Part shown: one piece after another, positions 60,762 to 64,000 of the stretch | How the letters are laid out: every line of letters begins with the position of its first letter | Numbering within the stretch: the first letter of the stretch is position 1 | NCBI RefSeq assembly: GCF_000801955.1 | Contig: NZ_JSZO01000004.1 | Location: 235,061 to 299,060 of the forward strand | DNA length: 64,000 bases | Origin: Ralstonia sp. A12 | GTDB taxonomy: Bacteria; Pseudomonadota; Gammaproteobacteria; Burkholderiales; Burkholderiaceae | Direction: 5' to 3' | Position numbers and translations under genes: made by a program | The notes under the pieces: model-generated | Databases searched by the model: none | Told to the model about the DNA's origin: nothing | What the model saw: the letters and a program-made list of their open reading frames with translations, nothing else

Positions 60762-61727
60762 ATGCGTCCAGCGAAGTGGGGCGGCACGGTAGGGTGTCTG
60801 GCAGTGGCGATAGCGATGTTGGGCGGCTGCGCGAAGCAGGATGCCAACACCTATCAGGGCTATGTCGAAGGCGAGTTCGTCTATGTCGCTTCCTCCGTCG
60901 GTGGGCGGCTCGACCACCTGGGTGTGCAGCGCGGGCAGACCATCAGCACCGGTGCGCCGCTGTTCGTGCTGGAGTCCACCGATGAAACGGCCGCGCGTCA
61001 GCAGGCCGCCGCGCAACTGCAATCGGCTGAGGCGCAACTGGCTGATCTGAACCTCGGCAAGCGCGTGCCTGAGGTGGATGCGGTTCGTGCACAACTGGCG
61101 CAAGCCGCAGCGGCCGACAAGCTTTCGGCCATCCAGCTTGTGCGTGATGAGGCGCAGTTCCGCGCGGGCGGTATCCCGCAGGCGCAGCTTGACGCCAGCC
61201 GGTCTACCGCGCAGACCAACGCACAGCGCGTGCGTGAGCTGACCAACCAGTTGCGCATTGCCCAGTTGCCGGCGCGCAATGACCAGATTCGCGCACAAGC
61301 GGCGCAGGTGGAAGCTGCACGCGCAGCGGTGGCGCAGGCGCAATGGCGCCTCGACCAGAAGGCGCAGAAGGCCACGCAGGGCGGCCTTGTGTTTGACACG
61401 CTCTATCGCGAAGGGGAATGGGTGGGTGCCGGCAGCCCGGTGGTGCGCATGCTGCCGCCGGCCAATGTGAAGGTGCGCTTCTTCGTGCCCGAAGGCGTGG
61501 TCGGCAAGCTCAAGCCGGGGCAGGCCACGCGCATCCATTGCGACGGCTGCGCGGCCGACGTGAATGCCACTGTCACCTACGTTGCCAACGAGGCGGAGTA
61601 CACGCCGCCGGTGATCTACAGCAACACCACGCGCGAGAAGCTCGTCTTCATGGTGGAGGCGCGCCCCACGGCCGCCGATGGCCCCAAGCTGCGCCCAGGC
61701 CAACCCGTTGAGGTGACACTGCAATGA
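60762..61727 (+). CDS. HlyD-type periplasmic adaptor (YbhG-like)
   Basis: A 321-residue membrane-fusion protein. A lipobox-like LGGC at about residues 20-23 suggests a lipoprotein. The lipoyl-like half starts VGGRLDHLGVQRGQTISTGA, a long helical hairpin rich in Ala/Gln/Arg occupies about 75-195, then the second half with RFFVPEGVVGKLKPGQ. It links the inner-membrane ABC pump to an outer-membrane channel encoded elsewhere. Overlaps the ATPase gene by 4 nt. Confidence 0.88.
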   Translation: MRPAKWGGTVGCLAVAIAMLGGCAKQDANTYQGYVEGEFVYVASSVGGRLDHLGVQRGQTISTGAPLFVLESTDETAARQQAAAQLQSAEAQLADLNLGKRVPEVDAVRAQLAQAAAADKLSAIQLVRDEAQFRAGGIPQAQLDASRSTAQTNAQRVRELTNQLRIAQLPARNDQIRAQAAQVEAARAAVAQAQWRLDQKAQKATQGGLVFDTLYREGEWVGAGSPVVRMLPPANVKVRFFVPEGVVGKLKPGQATRIHCDGCAADVNATVTYVANEAEYTPPVIYSNTTREKLVFMVEARPTAADGPKLRPGQPVEVTLQ

Positions 61728-62695
61728 CCGCCTCGGGCAAGCTCAACGGCACGGGCGCCGGTGCGGGTGACTACGCCATCGACGTGCGCGGCCTGAACAA
61801 GCACTTTGGCGACAAGCACGTCGTGAAAGACCTGTCCATGCAGGTCGCCCGTGGTGAGATCTTTGGCTTTCTCGGGCCAAACGGCAGCGGCAAGACCACG
61901 TCGATCCGCATGATGTGCGGGCTGCTCACGCCCGACAGTGGCAGCGGCACCTGCCTCGGCTACGACATCCTCAAGCAGTCTGCCCAGATCAAACGCCGCG
62001 TCGGCTATATGACGCAGCGTTTCTCGTACTGGGAGGATCTCTCCATCCGCGAGAACCTCGACTTCGTCGCGCGCCTGTATGAGATGCCCAACCGGCGCGA
62101 GGCGGTGGACCATGCGCTGGAGAATCTCGGGCTCGCCTCGCGTGCCAAGCAACTAGCCGGAGCGTTGTCGGGCGGCTGGAAACAGCGGCTGGCACTGGCC
62201 GCCTGCATGCTGCATCAGCCGGAGCTGCTGCTGCTCGATGAGCCCACCGCCGGTGTTGACCCGAAGGCTCGCCGCGACTTCTGGGAGGAGCTGCATCGCC
62301 TGGCCGCACAGGGCATCTCGGTGCTCGTCAGCACGCATTACATGGACGAGGCCGAGCGTTGCCACAAGCTCGCCTACATCGCGTACGGCGAGCTGCTGGC
62401 GCAAGGCACCGCAAGCGAGGTGATCGCCAGCCAGCACTTGTCGACGTGGTCGGTGACGGGCGGCAATCTGGTCGACCTGGGCCGCAAGCTCGAAGGCCGG
62501 CCCGGTGTGGATCAGACCGTTGCGTTTGGGACTGTGCTGCACGTGACGGGCGCCGATGCGCAGGCACTGGAAACCACGCTGCGCGGCCTTGCCAGCGAAT
62601 CGGGTGTGCGCGTGGAGCCCATCGACACCGGCCTGGAAGATGTCTTCATCCATATGATGCGCGGCTCGTCTGACAATTACGGAGCGCAGCCATGA
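61724..62695 (+). CDS. ABC transporter ATPase (YbhF-like)
   Basis: A 323-residue single-domain ATPase. Walker A is GPNGSGKTTS, the signature LSGGWKQRLAL, and Walker B LLLLDEPTAGVDPKA. YMTQRFSYWEDLSIRENL gives the Q-loop region. E. coli YbhF is about twice as long with two ATPase domains; this one has a single domain and so must act as a dimer. Overlaps the adaptor and permease genes by 4 nt each. Confidence 0.92.
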   Translation: MTASGKLNGTGAGAGDYAIDVRGLNKHFGDKHVVKDLSMQVARGEIFGFLGPNGSGKTTSIRMMCGLLTPDSGSGTCLGYDILKQSAQIKRRVGYMTQRFSYWEDLSIRENLDFVARLYEMPNRREAVDHALENLGLASRAKQLAGALSGGWKQRLALAACMLHQPELLLLDEPTAGVDPKARRDFWEELHRLAAQGISVLVSTHYMDEAERCHKLAYIAYGELLAQGTASEVIASQHLSTWSVTGGNLVDLGRKLEGRPGVDQTVAFGTVLHVTGADAQALETTLRGLASESGVRVEPIDTGLEDVFIHMMRGSSDNYGAQP

Positions 62696-63867
62696 GCGTC
62701 ACCATCAACGGCAACCGCTTCTCGTTCCAGCGCTGGTGGAGCGTGGTGCTCAAAGAGTTCCTGCAGCTGCGGCGGGATCGCGTGACGTTCGCCATGATGA
62801 TCGGCATTCCGATCATGCAGCTGTTCCTGTTTGGCTTTGCCATTAACGCGGACCCCAAGCACCTGCTGACCGGTGTGATTGCGGCGGACCAGAGCGAGTT
62901 CACGCGCAGCTTCCTGGCCGGCATGCGCAACTCCGATTACTTCGATCTGACCACAACCCTGCCCAACGAAACCGCGGGGCACGAGGCATTGGCCAAGGGG
63001 CAGTTGCAGTTCGTGGTCACCATCCCGCCGGATTTCACGCGCAAGCTGGTGCGCGGCGAGAAGCCCTCGCTGCTGGTGGAGGCGGATGCAACTGACCCGG
63101 CCGCGACAGGTTTGGCGGTGGCCTCGCTCTCGCAATTGGTGCAAGGCGTGGTCGACAAGGACATGAAGGGTGCGCTGGCGCCGCTGGCCGGGGCGAGTGG
63201 TGGCAACAGCAGCGGCGCGGCGCCGCCGTTCGATGTACGCATCCACAAGCTCTACAACCCGGAAGGCATCACGCAGTACAACATCATTCCCGGCCTGATG
63301 GGCACCATCCTCACCATGACGATGGTGATGATGACCGGCTTGGCCATGACACGCGAACGCGAGCGCGGCACGATGGAAAACCTGCTCGCCACGCCCGTGC
63401 ATCCGCTGGAGGTGATGACCGGCAAGATCGTGCCCTACATCTTCATCGGGCTCGTGCAGGTGACCATCATCCTGTTGATGGCGTACTTCGTCTTCCAGGT
63501 GCCGTTTGTCGGCAGCGTGTGGATGGTCTACGTGTCGGCGCTGCTGTTTATCGTGGCGAGCCTGACGGTGGGGATCACGCTGTCGTCGCTGGCGCAGAAC
63601 CAGTTGCAGGCGACGCAGCTCACGTTCTTCTACTTCCTGCCGAACATCCTGCTCTCGGGCTTCATGTTTCCGTTCGTGGGCATGCCCAAGTGGGCGCAGG
63701 TGATTGGTAATCTGCTGCCGATGACGTATTTCAACAGGCTCACGCGCGGCATTCTGCTCAAGGGCAACGGCTGGTTTGAGTTGTGGCCGAGCATCTGGCC
63801 GCTGATGGTGTTCACGGTGGTGGTGCTGAGCATTGCGTTGCGGTTTTATCGCAAGACGCTGGATTGA
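62692..63867 (+). CDS. ABC-2 type permease (YbhS/YbhR-like)
   Basis: A 391-residue permease. The first membrane helix is in FAMMIGIPIMQLFLFGFAIN, then a periplasmic domain of about 150 residues, then five helices from about residue 195 to the end (for example TMVMMTGLAMTRERERGTME, ATPVHPLEVMTGKIVPYIFI). Only one permease follows the ATPase, and a hairpin lies about 80 bases after its stop. Confidence 0.88.
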   Translation: MSVTINGNRFSFQRWWSVVLKEFLQLRRDRVTFAMMIGIPIMQLFLFGFAINADPKHLLTGVIAADQSEFTRSFLAGMRNSDYFDLTTTLPNETAGHEALAKGQLQFVVTIPPDFTRKLVRGEKPSLLVEADATDPAATGLAVASLSQLVQGVVDKDMKGALAPLAGASGGNSSGAAPPFDVRIHKLYNPEGITQYNIIPGLMGTILTMTMVMMTGLAMTRERERGTMENLLATPVHPLEVMTGKIVPYIFIGLVQVTIILLMAYFVFQVPFVGSVWMVYVSALLFIVASLTVGITLSSLAQNQLQATQLTFFYFLPNILLSGFMFPFVGMPKWAQVIGNLLPMTYFNRLTRGILLKGNGWFELWPSIWPLMVFTVVVLSIALRFYRKTLD

Positions 63868-63948
63868 GGTGGCTATGCGAAGGCTTCTGATTTCCTGTTG
63901 GGATGGCGTTGTGGGTGCATCCCTTGTTTCGTCCCCTGCCGGGGCCGA

Positions 63949-63981
63949 CTTACTTTCTTTGTCTTGCCAAAGAAAGGTAAG
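63949..63981. terminator. Hairpin after the ABC operon
   Basis: CTTACTTTCTTTG-TCTTGC-CAAAGAAAGGTAAG, 13 pairs with one bulged G, followed by a further CAAAGAAAGG. This sequence type recurs between genes in many Burkholderiales genomes (from memory). Confidence 0.55.
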
Positions 63982-64000
63982 CAAAGAAAGGCGCGCCCGA

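Noticed and set aside
62677..63984. 435-codon minus-strand ORF opposite the ABC permease
   Set aside because: Antisense shadow; the permease on the plus strand has clear membrane helices and operon overlap.
1..64000. CRISPR array or Cas genes associated with the Tn7-like module
   Set aside because: No regularly spaced repeats and no cas gene were found.

Overview
The window looks like a chromosomal segment of a betaproteobacterium of the Ralstonia type. The right two thirds is uniformly GC-rich, with the housekeeping set metK, two LpxL-type acyltransferases, dapF, ppk2, pyrE, exonuclease III and a short-type argC. Species cannot be fixed from sequence reading alone. No rRNA, tRNA or CRISPR array was seen.

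Bases 1 to about 20,300 are a mobile island. It opens with the end of a transposase-like protein followed by overlapping tniB and tniQ, as in Tn7/Tn5053-type transposons. This TniQ carries an unusual C-terminal array of helix-turn-helix modules. Cargo follows: a CX5R phosphatase, a small gene cluster under a near-consensus LexA box, a PD-(D/E)XK protein beside a membrane protein with a zinc-ribbon-like tail, a 79-residue gene, and a tight operon of nuclease-like protein, Hanks kinase and TIM-barrel-like protein. Next come a DUF262/DUF1524 (GmrSD-like) restriction gene, a helical 514-residue protein of unknown role, and a 47-residue gene. A serine recombinase plus two ParB-like genes, each overlapping the next by 4 nt, closes the island. 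A 5'-truncated copy of the second ParB-like gene and a fragment of the 79-residue gene lie inside the cargo, so it was assembled through duplications.

Bases 20,480 to 26,023 hold a very small contractile-injection-system locus: a candidate effector, spike (gp5-like), PAAR tip, sheath, a short protein with only the tape-measure C-terminal region, and tube. No baseplate wedge or AAA+ ATPase gene is present in the window. A 35-codon relic of an ABC-transporter ATPase lies between the effector-like gene and a bestrophin-family channel gene, marking a deletion or insertion scar.

From 26 to 64 kb the gene content is mostly core. It includes a lactonase-like beta-propeller lipoprotein, a GNAT enzyme, an ECF41 sigma factor with its carboxymuconolactone-decarboxylase partner (both preceded by ECF41-type promoters), and Lrp, GST, HPP-CBS and AraC genes. 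Two lipoprotein genes precede the metK-lpxL-lpxL-dapF-ppk2-pyrE-xth-argC region. Then come an SPFH protein, a MarR-nitroreductase-EamA unit with a shared operator, two paralogous secreted proteins, an M48 protease and an AmpG-like permease divided by a 26-bp inverted repeat, folM/folB-like genes, arginase and ornithine aminotransferase with a divergent LysR regulator, an ALDH7 dehydrogenase, and a TetR-HlyD-ABC export operon.
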